DNA from: Catellatospora coxensis | Lineage (GTDB): Bacteria; Actinomycetota; Actinomycetes; Mycobacteriales; Micromonosporaceae | Length of the DNA: 64,000 bases | Assembly: GCF_016862635.1 (NCBI RefSeq) | Contig: NZ_BONI01000001.1 | Location: forward strand, 186,001-250,000 | Direction of reading: 5' to 3' | Part shown: positions 1 to 9,758 of the stretch, piece by piece | Position numbering within the stretch: the first letter of the stretch is position 1 | Layout: each line of letters begins with the position of its first letter | The notes under the pieces: model-generated | What the model saw: the letters and a program-made list of their open reading frames with translations, nothing else | Told to the model about the DNA's origin: nothing | Database searches by the model: none | Translations under genes and position numbers: made by a program

Positions 1-34
1 CCGGCTCGGCGCCACGCCGCAGTGGACCGGGCGG

Positions 35-871
35 TCAGGAGGCGCGCAGGTGGGTGAGGACCAGGGGGTCGATGCTGCCGGGGACCAGGCGCTCTTCGAG
101 GTTCTCGATGCCGGCCCAGTCGGACAGGGCGGCGTCGAGATCGGACGCGGTGTGCCCGCGGGCGGTCAGCAGGGCGCGGACCTCGTCGGCGACGGCGTCG
201 CGCAGGGGCAGCAGCGTCGCCGGGTCCGGCTTGCCGAACAGCAGCGTGTGGATGTCGAGCAGGCGGGACAGTTCGGCGCACGGGTCGGGGTGGTCGTCGA
301 CGCGCAGGTCGAAGACCACGTCACCGGTGCCGCCGTAACCCTCGCCGGGGGCGACCACGTACAGCGCCGCGCTCTGCCGGCCGCGTCTGTCCCCGCCCGC
401 CCCGTCGCCCGCGCGCAGCGCCGCGAGCAGCCGCCGCGCCAGCCCCGCCGCGCCGTCGGCCGGATCGGACGCGAGCCAGGCGGTCTCCATGGCCGCGGCC
501 ACCTCGGGTCCGGTGAGGATGTTGCCCTGGATCGCATACCCGTCGCCGGTGCGCCCGCCGGCCCAGCCGTGGCACCCCGTTCCGGTGTACGTCGCGCCGT
601 CGCCGGTGCGGCCGACCACACCGAGCTGGCGCGACTCGCGTTCCGGATCGGCGGCGGTCAGCCCGGCCACCACGTCGGCCGCCGCGGTGCCGGTACGCAG
701 CAGGGCCAGCCCCTGCGGCCGGTAGGCCAGGTTGGCGTAGGACTGGGTGGCCAGCGCGCCCACGGCGGCCTCCGCGGCGGGCACGGCAGCCCCGACGGCC
801 AGGAACTTGCTGGCTACGGCGACCCCGTGTGCGACCCCGTCGGCCGAACGCGCGACGATCGAGAACGTCAT
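35..871 (-). CDS. DUF1028 family protein
   Basis: A 278-residue protein that begins MTFSIVARS and matches the DUF1028 family, which has an Ntn-hydrolase-like fold and no settled substrate. The N-terminal ~220 residues carry the family pattern: a short MTFSIVAR start followed by Gly/Ala-rich strands including GNILTG. The last ~60 residues form the helical C-terminal extension common in this family. The ATG at 871 was chosen because DUF1028 proteins start exactly here and because a TACCCT -10 box lies 7 bases upstream, so the transcript is probably leaderless. The frame stays open further upstream, but that part is antisense to the divergent exoribonuclease. No signal peptide is seen. The family call is firm; the function is unknown. 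Confidence 0.85.
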   Translation of the reverse strand: MTFSIVARSADGVAHGVAVASKFLAVGAAVPAAEAAVGALATQSYANLAYRPQGLALLRTGTAAADVVAGLTAADPERESRQLGVVGRTGDGATYTGTGCHGWAGGRTGDGYAIQGNILTGPEVAAAMETAWLASDPADGAAGLARRLLAALRAGDGAGGDRRGRQSAALYVVAPGEGYGGTGDVVFDLRVDDHPDPCAELSRLLDIHTLLFGKPDPATLLPLRDAVADEVRALLTARGHTASDLDAALSDWAGIENLEERLVPGSIDPLVLTHLRAS

Positions 872-878
872 GGCGCCC

Positions 879-884
879 AGGGTA
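879..884 (-). promoter_or_regulatory. -10 box of DUF1028 gene (leaderless)
   Basis: TACCCT (TANNNT) lies exactly 7 bases before the ATG, so the start codon would coincide with the transcription start. Confidence 0.45.
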
Positions 885-928
885 GAGCCCGCCGCGCCGG
901 GCGCACAGCAGAGACGACAGGGGAAGAC

Positions 929-1465
929 GTGGCCTACCGCTATTTCTACGACTGCGAGTTCATCGAGGACGGAGTCACCATCGACCTGGTCTCGATCGGC
1001 GTGGTCGACGAGTTCGGCCGGGAGTTCTACGCCGTCTCCACCGAGTTCGACCCGAAGCGGGCCATCCCGTGGGTGCGCGACAACGTGCTGAACCTGCTCC
1101 CGTCCCCGGCGGACAAGGCGTGGCGCTCGCGCGAGCGCATCCGCACCGAACTGCTGGAGTTCCTCACCGAGCCGCTGGCCGGCCGGCCACAGGAGACCAT
1201 CGAGCTGTGGGCCTGGTACGGCGCGTACGACCACGTGTGCCTGGCGCAGCTGTGGGGGCCGATGGTGGCGCTGCCGCGGGCCGTCCCGCGCTTCACCAAG
1301 GAGCTGCGGCAGCTGTGGGACGACAAGGGCCGCCCGACGCTGCCCGAGGCGGCCACGGCCCGGCACGACGCGCTCGTGGACGCCCGGCACAACCTGGCCC
1401 GCTGGAAGGCGATGACGGGGCGTAAGCGCAAGGACGCCAAGCCGCCCGCGGTGGACGCCGGGTGA
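929..1465 (+). CDS. 3'-5' exoribonuclease (Rv2179c-like)
   Basis: A 178-residue single-domain DEDD/RNase-T-fold exoribonuclease, the counterpart of M. tuberculosis Rv2179c. The metal-binding DxE motif is at the start (YDCEF, residues about 7-11). The other acidic residues are probably in the WYGAYDH region (about 94-100) and in the C-terminal HDALVDARHN segment (about 151-160), which fits the last catalytic His/Asp of the DEDDh group. The GTG at 929 is preceded by GGGGAAG, and homologues start with the same MxYRYFYDxEF sequence. The gene is divergent from the DUF1028 gene across 57 bases. As in mycobacteria, the DAHP synthase lies a few genes downstream. It presumably trims RNA 3' overhangs in the cytoplasm. 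Confidence 0.85.
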   Translation: MAYRYFYDCEFIEDGVTIDLVSIGVVDEFGREFYAVSTEFDPKRAIPWVRDNVLNLLPSPADKAWRSRERIRTELLEFLTEPLAGRPQETIELWAWYGAYDHVCLAQLWGPMVALPRAVPRFTKELRQLWDDKGRPTLPEAATARHDALVDARHNLARWKAMTGRKRKDAKPPAVDAG

Positions 1466-1729
1466 AGGGCCGATGACAGGCCGGTAGGGCGCGCCCCGGC
1501 GTGCCGCGCGCCTGTCACGCACGGGTAACCTTGCCATGACGACACTGTTGCGCTGGCCTGGTTACCGGCTCGCGGCCCCGACACGTGGACAGCGGCGGGG
1601 CGTGCTGGCCTTACCCGGGCAAGCCCAGTACAGTGCGCATTTGCGGCCCGCCCCGGCCGGCAGCGTAGCCGTGATCACTCGTCTCCCGGGGCCCGGCAAC
1701 TGACTACCCGTAATCGGGAGGACGAGAAA

Positions 1730-2755
1730 ATGCGTATCGGCGTACTCACCGGCGGCGGCGACTGCCCCGGTCTCAACGCGGTCATCCGCGCCGTGGTCCG
1801 CAAGGGCGTGGGCACCTACGGGCACGAGTTCGTCGGGTTCCGCGACGGCTGGAAGGGCCCGCTGGAGGGCATCACCCGCCCGCTGGGCATCCCGGAGGTC
1901 CGGGGCATCCTGCCGCGCGGCGGCACGATCCTGGGCTCGTCCCGCACCAACCCGTTCAAGATCGAGAACGGCGTGGAGCGGATCAAGCAGAACCTGGCCG
2001 ACATGGGCGTGGACGCGCTCGTGGCGATCGGCGGCGAGGACACCCTCGGGGTGGCCACCAAGCTGACCGAGCTGGGCGTGAACGTCGTCGGCGTGCCGAA
2101 GACGATCGACAACGACCTGGGCGCGACCGACTTCACGTTCGGCTTCGACACCGCGGTCAACATCGCCATGGAGGCGATCGACCGGCTGCACACCACGGCC
2201 GAGTCGCACCACCGCACCGTGGTCGTCGAGGTCATGGGCCGCCACGCGGGCTGGATCGCGCTGCACGCGGGCCTGGCCGGCGGCGCGAACGTGATCCTGC
2301 TCCCCGAGCAGAAGTTCGACCTGGACAAGGTCGTCGAGCACGTGGAGACCCGGTTCAAGACCAACTACTCGCCGATCATCGTGATCTCCGAGGGCGCCAT
2401 GCCGACCGACGGTGACATGGTCACCCTCAACGGCGAGCTGGACGCGTTCGGCCACGTGCGCCTCGGCGGCATCGGCAACTGGCTGGCCGACCAGCTGGAG
2501 AAGCGCACCGGCAAGGAGGCCCGCGCGGTCGTGCTGGGTCACACCCAGCGCGGCGGCACGCCGACCGCCTTCGACCGGGTGCTCGCGACCCGCTTCGGCC
2601 TGCACGCCATCGACGCCGTCCACGAGGGCGACTTCGGCAAGATGGTCGCCCTGCGCAGCACCGACATCGTCCGAGTCCCGCTGGCCGAAGCGACCCGCGA
2701 ACTCAAGACCGTCCCCCTCCACCGCTACACCGAGGCCGAAGCCTTCTTCGGCTGA
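1730..2755 (+). CDS. pfp: 6-phosphofructokinase, probably PPi-dependent
   Basis: A 341-residue group-III phosphofructokinase that phosphorylates fructose 6-phosphate in glycolysis. The N-terminal GGGDCPGLN loop and the catalytic PKTIDND motif (residues 123-129, with D127 as base) are intact. The phosphoryl-donor determinants are D104 (in GGED, 101-104) and K124. ATP enzymes have Gly at both positions in E. coli numbering. The D/K pair is the signature of PPi-dependent enzymes such as that of Amycolatopsis methanolica, so a reversible PPi-linked reaction is inferred. The ATG follows GGGAGGACGAGAAA, a good ribosome site. The gene stands alone and is followed by a palindromic element. Confidence 0.88.
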   Translation: MRIGVLTGGGDCPGLNAVIRAVVRKGVGTYGHEFVGFRDGWKGPLEGITRPLGIPEVRGILPRGGTILGSSRTNPFKIENGVERIKQNLADMGVDALVAIGGEDTLGVATKLTELGVNVVGVPKTIDNDLGATDFTFGFDTAVNIAMEAIDRLHTTAESHHRTVVVEVMGRHAGWIALHAGLAGGANVILLPEQKFDLDKVVEHVETRFKTNYSPIIVISEGAMPTDGDMVTLNGELDAFGHVRLGGIGNWLADQLEKRTGKEARAVVLGHTQRGGTPTAFDRVLATRFGLHAIDAVHEGDFGKMVALRSTDIVRVPLAEATRELKTVPLHRYTEAEAFFG

Positions 2756-2774
2756 GCCTGCGGTCAACCCGACA

Positions 2775-2845
2775 AGCGGGTTGATCATGAACTTATGGCA
2801 CGGTTCGACGGAGTGTCGCGTGCATAACTTCATGATCAGCCCGCT
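2775..2845. repeat. Palindromic element, family 1 copy A
   Basis: Two arms of about 27 bases (2775-2802 and 2819-2845) are nearly perfect reverse complements. Each contains TGATCATGAA and ATAA/TTAT cores around a short conserved spacer. The same sequence, spacer included, recurs at 29472-29544 and, inverted, at 29562-29623. It sits between pfp and proC and could fold as a hairpin in RNA. It is not a classic U-tract terminator. Confidence 0.8.
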
Positions 2846-2869
2846 TTCGCTTTCATGGAGGGAGCGCGG

Positions 2870-3676
2870 ATGTACACCGTTGCCGTGATCGGGGCGGGGA
2901 AGATCGGAGAGGTGCTGCTCTCGGGGCTGGTGAAGGCCGGGTGGCCGGTGGACCAGATCGTCGCGACGGCGCGGCGGGAGGAGCGGGCCGAGCAGCTGCG
3001 CAACCGGTACGGCATCAGGGTGCTGGACAACGCGGAGGCGGTGGCCGCCGCCGACGTGGTGGCGATCGCGGTCAAGCCGCAGGACGCCGGGGCGCTGATG
3101 GCCGAGCTGGGGCCGCAGATCCCGGCCGGCAAGCTGGTGATCTCGCTGTGCGCGGGCCTGCCGACGGGCTTCTTCACCAAGTGGCTGGCCGAGGGCACAC
3201 CCGTGGTGCGGGTCATGACCAACACGCCCGCTCTGGTGGACGAGGCGATGACGGCGATCTCGGCCGGGCCGCACGCCACCGCGCACCACCTCGGGATCGC
3301 CGAAGAGCTGTTCTCGCCGCTGGGCCGCACCATCCGGGTGCCGGAGAGCCAGCAGGACGCGGTCACCGCGCTGTCCGGCTCCGGCCCGGCGTACTTCTAC
3401 TTCCTGGTCGAGGCGATGACCGACGCGGGCATCCTGCTCGGGCTGCCGCGCCAGGTCGCGCACGACCTCATCGTGCAGACCGCGATCGGCTCGGCCATCA
3501 TGCTGCGCGACTCGGGGGAGCACCCGGTGAAGCTGCGCGAGGCGGTCACCTCGCCCGCGGGCACCACCATCTCCGCCATCCGCGAGCTGGAGAACCACGG
3601 CGTACGGGCAGCGTTCCTCGCCGCCCTGGAGGCCGCCCGCGACCGGGCGAAGGAGATCGCCGACCAGGCGTCCTGA
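2870..3676 (+). CDS. proC: pyrroline-5-carboxylate reductase
   Basis: A 268-residue NAD(P)H-dependent reductase that converts pyrroline-5-carboxylate to proline, the last step of proline synthesis. An N-terminal Rossmann loop (VIGAGKIGE, residues 6-14) binds the nucleotide. The C-terminal helical domain carries the P5CR signature ALSGSGPAYFYF and the TSPAGTT loop that binds the substrate. The length is typical (260-280). ATG 2870 is preferred over an in-frame ATG 15 bases upstream because GGAGGGAG lies 6-8 bases before it. The gene ends just before a hairpin terminator and appears monocistronic. Confidence 0.95.
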   Translation: MYTVAVIGAGKIGEVLLSGLVKAGWPVDQIVATARREERAEQLRNRYGIRVLDNAEAVAAADVVAIAVKPQDAGALMAELGPQIPAGKLVISLCAGLPTGFFTKWLAEGTPVVRVMTNTPALVDEAMTAISAGPHATAHHLGIAEELFSPLGRTIRVPESQQDAVTALSGSGPAYFYFLVEAMTDAGILLGLPRQVAHDLIVQTAIGSAIMLRDSGEHPVKLREAVTSPAGTTISAIRELENHGVRAAFLAALEAARDRAKEIADQAS

Positions 3677-3697
3677 CCGCGTTCACGTGATCGGAGG

Positions 3698-3730
3698 ACC
3701 CCCGCAGGATCATTCACGCCTGCGGGGGTT
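3698..3730 (+). terminator. Hairpin terminator after proC
   Basis: ACCCCCGCAGG pairs with CCTGCGGGGGT across a 10-base loop, about 20 bases after the proC stop. Only a weak T-run follows, as is usual in actinobacteria. Confidence 0.7.
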
Positions 3731-3825
3731 CCTGCTGTTCGGACCGTCGACTTAGGCTCGGACCAGGGAGTTCGGCCGAACCGCCGGCCCGCTCCGCCCC
3801 CGGAGTCACACGCAAGGAGACGGCC

Positions 3826-4197
3826 ATGCGACGTGCCGCAACGATCCTCGGGACCACCCTCGCCGCCCTCATGATCTCCGCCCCGGCCTACGCGTACGCG
3901 CACGACCGGGTCGCCAACCCCGTGCTGCACGCGATCCTCGACGTGCTCACCCTCGCGGTCGTCACCGCTCCGGTGTGGACCGCCTTCGCCTGGTCCCGCG
4001 GCCGCCGCTCGGCCGGGCTGATGCTGCTGATCGGGCTCGTGCAGATCCCGGCGGGCGTGCTGGCGTTCGTGCCCATCCCCGACCCCGTGCTGCACGCGAC
4101 GGCCCTGGTGACCAGCCTCGCGATCACCGTCACCTCGATCGTCTACGTACGCCGCGAGGCCGAGGTCGCCGCGGCGGCGGCCGAGTCGGCCGGCTGA
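3826..4197 (+). CDS. Small membrane protein of unknown function
   Basis: A 123-residue protein. It has an N-terminal signal-like segment (residues about 4-24, ending ...SAPAYAYA) and two further hydrophobic spans (about 39-57 and 65-83), with another at 90-108. It is probably an integral or secreted-then-anchored membrane protein. No family was recognised. AAGGAGACGGCC precedes the ATG, a strong ribosome site. Its last 55 bases overlap the end of a convergent gene. The Ala-rich cytoplasmic tail has no motif. Confidence 0.7.
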   Translation: MRRAATILGTTLAALMISAPAYAYAHDRVANPVLHAILDVLTLAVVTAPVWTAFAWSRGRRSAGLMLLIGLVQIPAGVLAFVPIPDPVLHATALVTSLAITVTSIVYVRREAEVAAAAAESAG

Positions 4198-4703
4198 CCG
4201 GCCCGCTGCCGGGGCGACCCGGCGGACGGTGCGAACCCGCTGTCGGCCGTGTGCGACGAGTCGCGGACGGCCGGCGGCGGTACCGCGCAACCGCCCGATC
4301 CGGCGCCACTGCCGGGTCGGGCGGTGGCGCGCAGGGCCACCCGCTCGCCGTCGAGGTCCAGTTCCAGCTGCTCACCGCTGCGCCGCACGCGCGGGCAGCC
4401 CGCGTGCGGCACGCTCCAGGCCCCGTCGGCACGCCGGTAGGCCGTCCACCGGCAGTGCTCCTCCCCGACGTACCCCCAGGCCATGAAGAGCTCGGCGCCC
4501 AGGTAGCGGTAGAGCCCCACGGTGGCGGTTCGCCCGTCCTCGGGCCGCCGGAAGAACTCGCCGGTCAGCCCCGGTACGACGTGCCCTTCCAGATCGATGT
4601 CGGACACGATTCGATGCGGCACGTACTCGGCCAGCCGCGGCAGCGTGCCCGCTTCCTCTCGCACGCCGTCGACCTGCGGCGCCCGGGTGCTCAGCTCGTT
4701 CAT
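4143..4703 (-). CDS. Hypothetical protein
   Basis: A 186-codon gene of unknown function. Residues 1-130 look like a real globular domain: mixed alpha/beta composition with aromatic-rich stretches (FFRRPEDG, LFMAWGYVGEEHCRW). The last ~55 residues are Ser/Ala/Arg/Pro-rich low complexity and run antisense into the 3' end of the neighbouring membrane-protein gene. The tail may be a recent read-through caused by loss of an earlier stop, or by a frameshift near 4310. No signal peptide or membrane span is seen. The start is the ATG at 4703; no strong ribosome site is visible. Confidence 0.6.
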   Translation of the reverse strand: MNELSTRAPQVDGVREEAGTLPRLAEYVPHRIVSDIDLEGHVVPGLTGEFFRRPEDGRTATVGLYRYLGAELFMAWGYVGEEHCRWTAYRRADGAWSVPHAGCPRVRRSGEQLELDLDGERVALRATARPGSGAGSGGCAVPPPAVRDSSHTADSGFAPSAGSPRQRAGQPADSAAAAATSASRRT

Positions 4704-4753
4704 GTCTTCTCAACGAGGCCGCGCCCTGGTGGCGACACGTTCGCGCAGCGTGA

Positions 4754-6247
<1,494 letters not shown>

Positions 6248-6339
6248 TCCGCCCCGCGGGCTGCCGTCAGCGGGCACAGCCCGGTGCTTGGAGAGGGCTG
6301 CCAGGCGGCTGCCCAACCCGATGCGGTAGGAACGAGGCG

Positions 6340-6655
6340 TGACATCTCCCCAGCTGAAGCAGGGGATTCAACCCTCGCGGGTTGAGCTTTCTGATTCATA
6401 GCCCGTTGCCGACCTGGGTTGCCAGCGAGGAGCGGTATACCGCCCATCGGGCTTACACAAGCTCCACAGACCTGACTTCCCACCAGCCCGGCGGTAGGCC
6501 CGACAGGCTTGGTTATCGTCGGCCGGGCTGCGATGGATTAGCACACCTGTTCGCCCGTGCGCAGCGGTGAACGCCGAATCGCCCCGGTGGCATACCGGCT
6601 ATTCCTACCCTGCTCCGCAGGGATTCCATTTCCTCTCCGGCCTGCAGGCCGGGTT
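6340..6655 (-). mobile_element. IS200/IS605-type TnpB 3'-end / omega-RNA remnant
   Basis: This 425-base gap holds no intact gene. On the minus strand it looks like the end of an actinobacterial tnpB transposon. The sequence AGTCAGGTCTGTGGAGC (about 6460-6476) is a motif I recall from omega-RNA scaffolds. It is followed by several hairpins and a terminal element GAATCCCCTGCTTCAGCTGGGG ending in GATGTCA at 6340. One reading frame there gives a TnpB-tail-like peptide containing NQKAQPA and ESPASAGE. A second end-like element (CGGCCTGCAGGCCGG and ATCCCTGCGGAGCAGGG) lies at 6611-6652. No tnpB or tnpA catalytic part remains. This is recognised from memory of such termini and not by alignment. Confidence 0.5.
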
Positions 6656-6672
6656 AATCACGGAGGCACCCG

Positions 6673-7704
<1,032 letters not shown>

Positions 7705-7747
7705 TGTCTACCCGAGGGGATTTGATATCAGAACTGGATGGTGGCCC

Positions 7748-7942
7748 ATGCGTATGGTGATCGACACCGACGACGAGGCGCTGGCCGGGGCGTCTGCTGA
7801 GCTGGGCACGACGACGAAAGTGGCCACGGTGAACCAAGCACTGCGGCTTGCCGCGGCTCGCCGTCGTACCGAGGAGTATCTGCAGCTGCTGCGTGATCTA
7901 GACCTGACCGAGGAGGTCGGCGCGCAGGCGTGGCGGAGCTGA
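7748..7942 (+). CDS. vapB: VapB-type antitoxin
   Basis: A 64-residue antitoxin of the VapB (DUF2191/ribbon-helix-helix) type. The N-terminus MRMVIDTDDEAL is followed by the characteristic TTTKVATVNQALRLAAARRR, then a helical toxin-binding tail. It would normally neutralise a PIN-domain VapC RNase and autoregulate the operon. The stop overlaps the next start (TGATG), as expected for a TA pair, but the toxin frame ends almost at once. ATG 7748 and ATG 7754 are both possible starts. Confidence 0.8.
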   Translation: MRMVIDTDDEALAGASAELGTTTKVATVNQALRLAAARRRTEEYLQLLRDLDLTEEVGAQAWRS

Positions 7943-7989
7943 TGCTCTTCCTGGCAGACAAGTCAGTCCACGAGCTGGCGCGGGTGTGA
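7942..7989 (+). pseudogene. Truncated vapC toxin
   Basis: This frame overlaps the vapB stop and opens MLFLADKSVHELARV before TGA at 7987. The FLADKS start matches the first strand of VapC PIN domains, where the Asp is the first metal ligand. The remaining ~110 residues are absent, and the next 120 bases hold only a hairpin. The toxin is therefore inactive and VapB is an orphan. A GTG 12 bases upstream is an alternative start. Confidence 0.6.
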
Positions 7990-8066
7990 TGAGAAGGCGG
8001 GTCGCGCCTTCGAGGCGCTGGCCGTGACTGCTGGGTCCGGCTCAGGCAGCCCTCGAAGAGACGGAA

Positions 8067-8092
8067 CGGGCCGGTGCGTGCGCACCGGCCCG
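8067..8092. terminator. Terminator hairpin
   Basis: CGGGCCGGTGCG pairs perfectly with CGCACCGGCCCG over a 2-base loop. It lies 17 bases past the end of bfr and can serve bfr (minus) and vapBC (plus). Confidence 0.75.
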
Positions 8093-8108
8093 GCTGGGTA
8101 CGCGGAAC

Positions 8109-8588
8109 TCAGGGCTCCGGGTGCTCCGTGACGTTCTGGAGGTAGAGGCCCTCGCCGAGGCTGGCGATGAGGCCGAGCTGGGTCTCCAGGTAGTCGATGT
8201 GGTGCTCCTCGTCCTGGAGGATGTCCTCGAAGATGTTGGCCGAGGTCACGTCACCGACCGAGCGCATGTACTCGATGCCGAGGCGCAGCCGCTCGACGGC
8301 CTCGACCTCGACCTTCATGTCGCACTCGAACTGCTCCTTGACGGTCTCGCCGATGCGCAGCGCGAAGAGCTTCTGAAAGTTCGGCAGCCCGTCGAGGAAC
8401 AGGATCCGCTCGGCGAGCCGGTCGGCGTGCTTCATCTCGTCGATCGACTCGTGCCGGGTGTACTTCGCGAGCTTCGTGTATCCCCAGTTCTCCTGCATGC
8501 GGTAGTGCAGCCAGTACTGGTTGATCGCGGTGAGCTCGGCGGTCAGCTGCTCGTTGAGGAACTCTATGACTCGGGCGTCGCCTTGCAT
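8109..8588 (-). CDS. bfr: Bacterioferritin
   Basis: A 159-residue ferritin-like four-helix protein that assembles into a 24-mer iron store. Counting from MQGDARVIEF, the ferroxidase ligands fall at the E. coli numbers: E18, E51, H54, E94, E127 and H130. Met52, the haem-bridging ligand, is also present, so this is a true haem-binding Bfr. The ATG at 8588 was chosen because Bfr proteins start MQGD. A GTG six codons upstream is possible. The gene lies downstream of bfd in the same direction, which forms an iron storage/release unit. Confidence 0.95.
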   Translation of the reverse strand: MQGDARVIEFLNEQLTAELTAINQYWLHYRMQENWGYTKLAKYTRHESIDEMKHADRLAERILFLDGLPNFQKLFALRIGETVKEQFECDMKVEVEAVERLRLGIEYMRSVGDVTSANIFEDILQDEEHHIDYLETQLGLIASLGEGLYLQNVTEHPEP

Positions 8589-8647
8589 GGTGAAGAAACC
8601 CCCCACGGGAACTCTCGTATGGGGGTAAATCTACGCGTGTTGTCCGG

Positions 8648-8836
8648 TTATACGGCGATTGCCACGAGCGTGTCGGCGTTCTCCTCGTCGATCAGGTCCA
8701 CGATGCGGTCCAGGCAGGAACCGCATCCGGTCCCCGCGCCGCAGGCCTCGCCGACGGAGTCCTCGCAGCGCGCGCCTGCCCGGATCGCCGAGCGCACCTC
8801 GCACTCACGAACCCGTTCACAGATGCACACGAACAC
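8648..8836 (-). CDS. bfd: Bacterioferritin-associated ferredoxin
   Basis: A 62-residue [2Fe-2S] protein of the BFD family. It reduces the ferric core of bacterioferritin so that iron can be released. The four cluster ligands are C4 and C6 (VCIC) and C38 and C41 (GCGSC), in the BFD-like spacing. The GTG start gives MFVCIC, the usual family start. It sits immediately upstream of bfr, and a DtxR/IdeR-like site lies between it and the nfo gene. Confidence 0.9.
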   Translation of the reverse strand: MFVCICERVRECEVRSAIRAGARCEDSVGEACGAGTGCGSCLDRIVDLIDEENADTLVAIAV

Positions 8837-8890
8837 AGCAGGGACCCTTCGGCACTGGAGGAGTGAGGCTCGCGGTCAAGCAAGCCTTGC

Positions 8891-8909
8891 CTCAGTAAGG
8901 GTGCCCTAA
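8891..8909 (-). promoter_or_regulatory. Possible IdeR/DtxR iron box before bfd
   Basis: The 19-mer matches the iron-box consensus TTAGGTTAGGCTAACCTAA at 12 of 19 positions by eye, including the whole right CCTAA half. It lies 55 bases upstream of bfd, a reasonable operator position for an iron-responsive bfd-bfr unit. Confidence 0.4.
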
Positions 8910-8918
8910 AGGAAATGC

Positions 8919-9758
8919 CTAGCGCAAGCCCCTGAGCAGGGAAATGTCAGCGGCGTGCGTCTCACCGGGCGTCTCCACGATGATCGGAACACCGGTGACG
9001 GCGGGGTGGCGGAACATCTCGGCGAACGCCTCGGAGCCGATCAGTCCCTTGCCGATGGCCTCGTGCCGGTCGCGGGTGGACCCCATCGGGTCCTTGGAGT
9101 CGTTGGCGTGCACCAGGCCCAGCCGGTCCGGCCCGCAGACCTCGACCAGGGAGTCCAGGGTCAGCGTCATGCCACCGGGTTTGGCCAGGTCGTGCCCGGC
9201 CGCCCAGGCGTGGCAGGTGTCGAAGCACACGCCCAGGCGCGGGTGGCGGTCCACCGCGTCCAGGTACGGCCCCAGGTCCTCGACGCGGGCCGCCAGCGAG
9301 CGCCCGCCGCCCGCGCTGGGCTCGACGAGCAGCCGCGGGCCGTCGTCGGGCAGCGCGTCCAGCAGCGGCAGCAGCACCTCGCGCACCTGGCGCATCGCCG
9401 TCGGGGCGTGTTCGACGTCGACCGCGGAGCCGGCGTGGAAGACGACCCCGCGTGCGCCGATCGCCGCGGCCCGCAGCAGCGCGTGCGCCAGCACCTCGCG
9501 GGACTGCTCCACCGTCGCCGCGGTGGGGGAGCCGACGTTCACCAGCAGCGAGGCGTGCACGTACGCGGGGACGGAGCGGGTGTGGCAGCCCGCTGTGAAG
9601 GCCGCGTCCTGGCCGGGGTCGCCGGGCGGGCGGGCCCAGCCCCGCGGGTTGCCCACGTAGACCTGCACCGCCGCGGCCGAGACCTTGTCGATGTAGGGCA
9701 GGGCGGCCTTCGCGAGCCCTCCGGCGACCGGCGCGTGTGCCCCGACCTGGTTGGTCAT
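8919..9758 (-). CDS. nfo: Endonuclease IV-type AP endonuclease
   Basis: A 279-residue TIM-barrel AP endonuclease of the Nfo family, which cleaves abasic sites in base-excision repair. Metal ligands are visible in the usual order: His in VGAH, His in VFHAGS, Glu in LLVEPS, Asp and His in CFDTCH, His in LVHANDSK, Asp and His in TRDRHEAIG, and Glu in VETPG. The ATG overlaps the stop of the upstream kinase gene (ATGA at 9755-9758), so translation is coupled to it. Confidence 0.93.
   Translation of the reverse strand: MTNQVGAHAPVAGGLAKAALPYIDKVSAAAVQVYVGNPRGWARPPGDPGQDAAFTAGCHTRSVPAYVHASLLVNVGSPTAATVEQSREVLAHALLRAAAIGARGVVFHAGSAVDVEHAPTAMRQVREVLLPLLDALPDDGPRLLVEPSAGGGRSLAARVEDLGPYLDAVDRHPRLGVCFDTCHAWAAGHDLAKPGGMTLTLDSLVEVCGPDRLGLVHANDSKDPMGSTRDRHEAIGKGLIGSEAFAEMFRHPAVTGVPIIVETPGETHAADISLLRGLR

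Noticed and set aside
1562-3598. Long minus-strand frames opposite pfp and proC
   Set aside because: Same composition effect; it crosses a palindromic element and has no recognisable protein.
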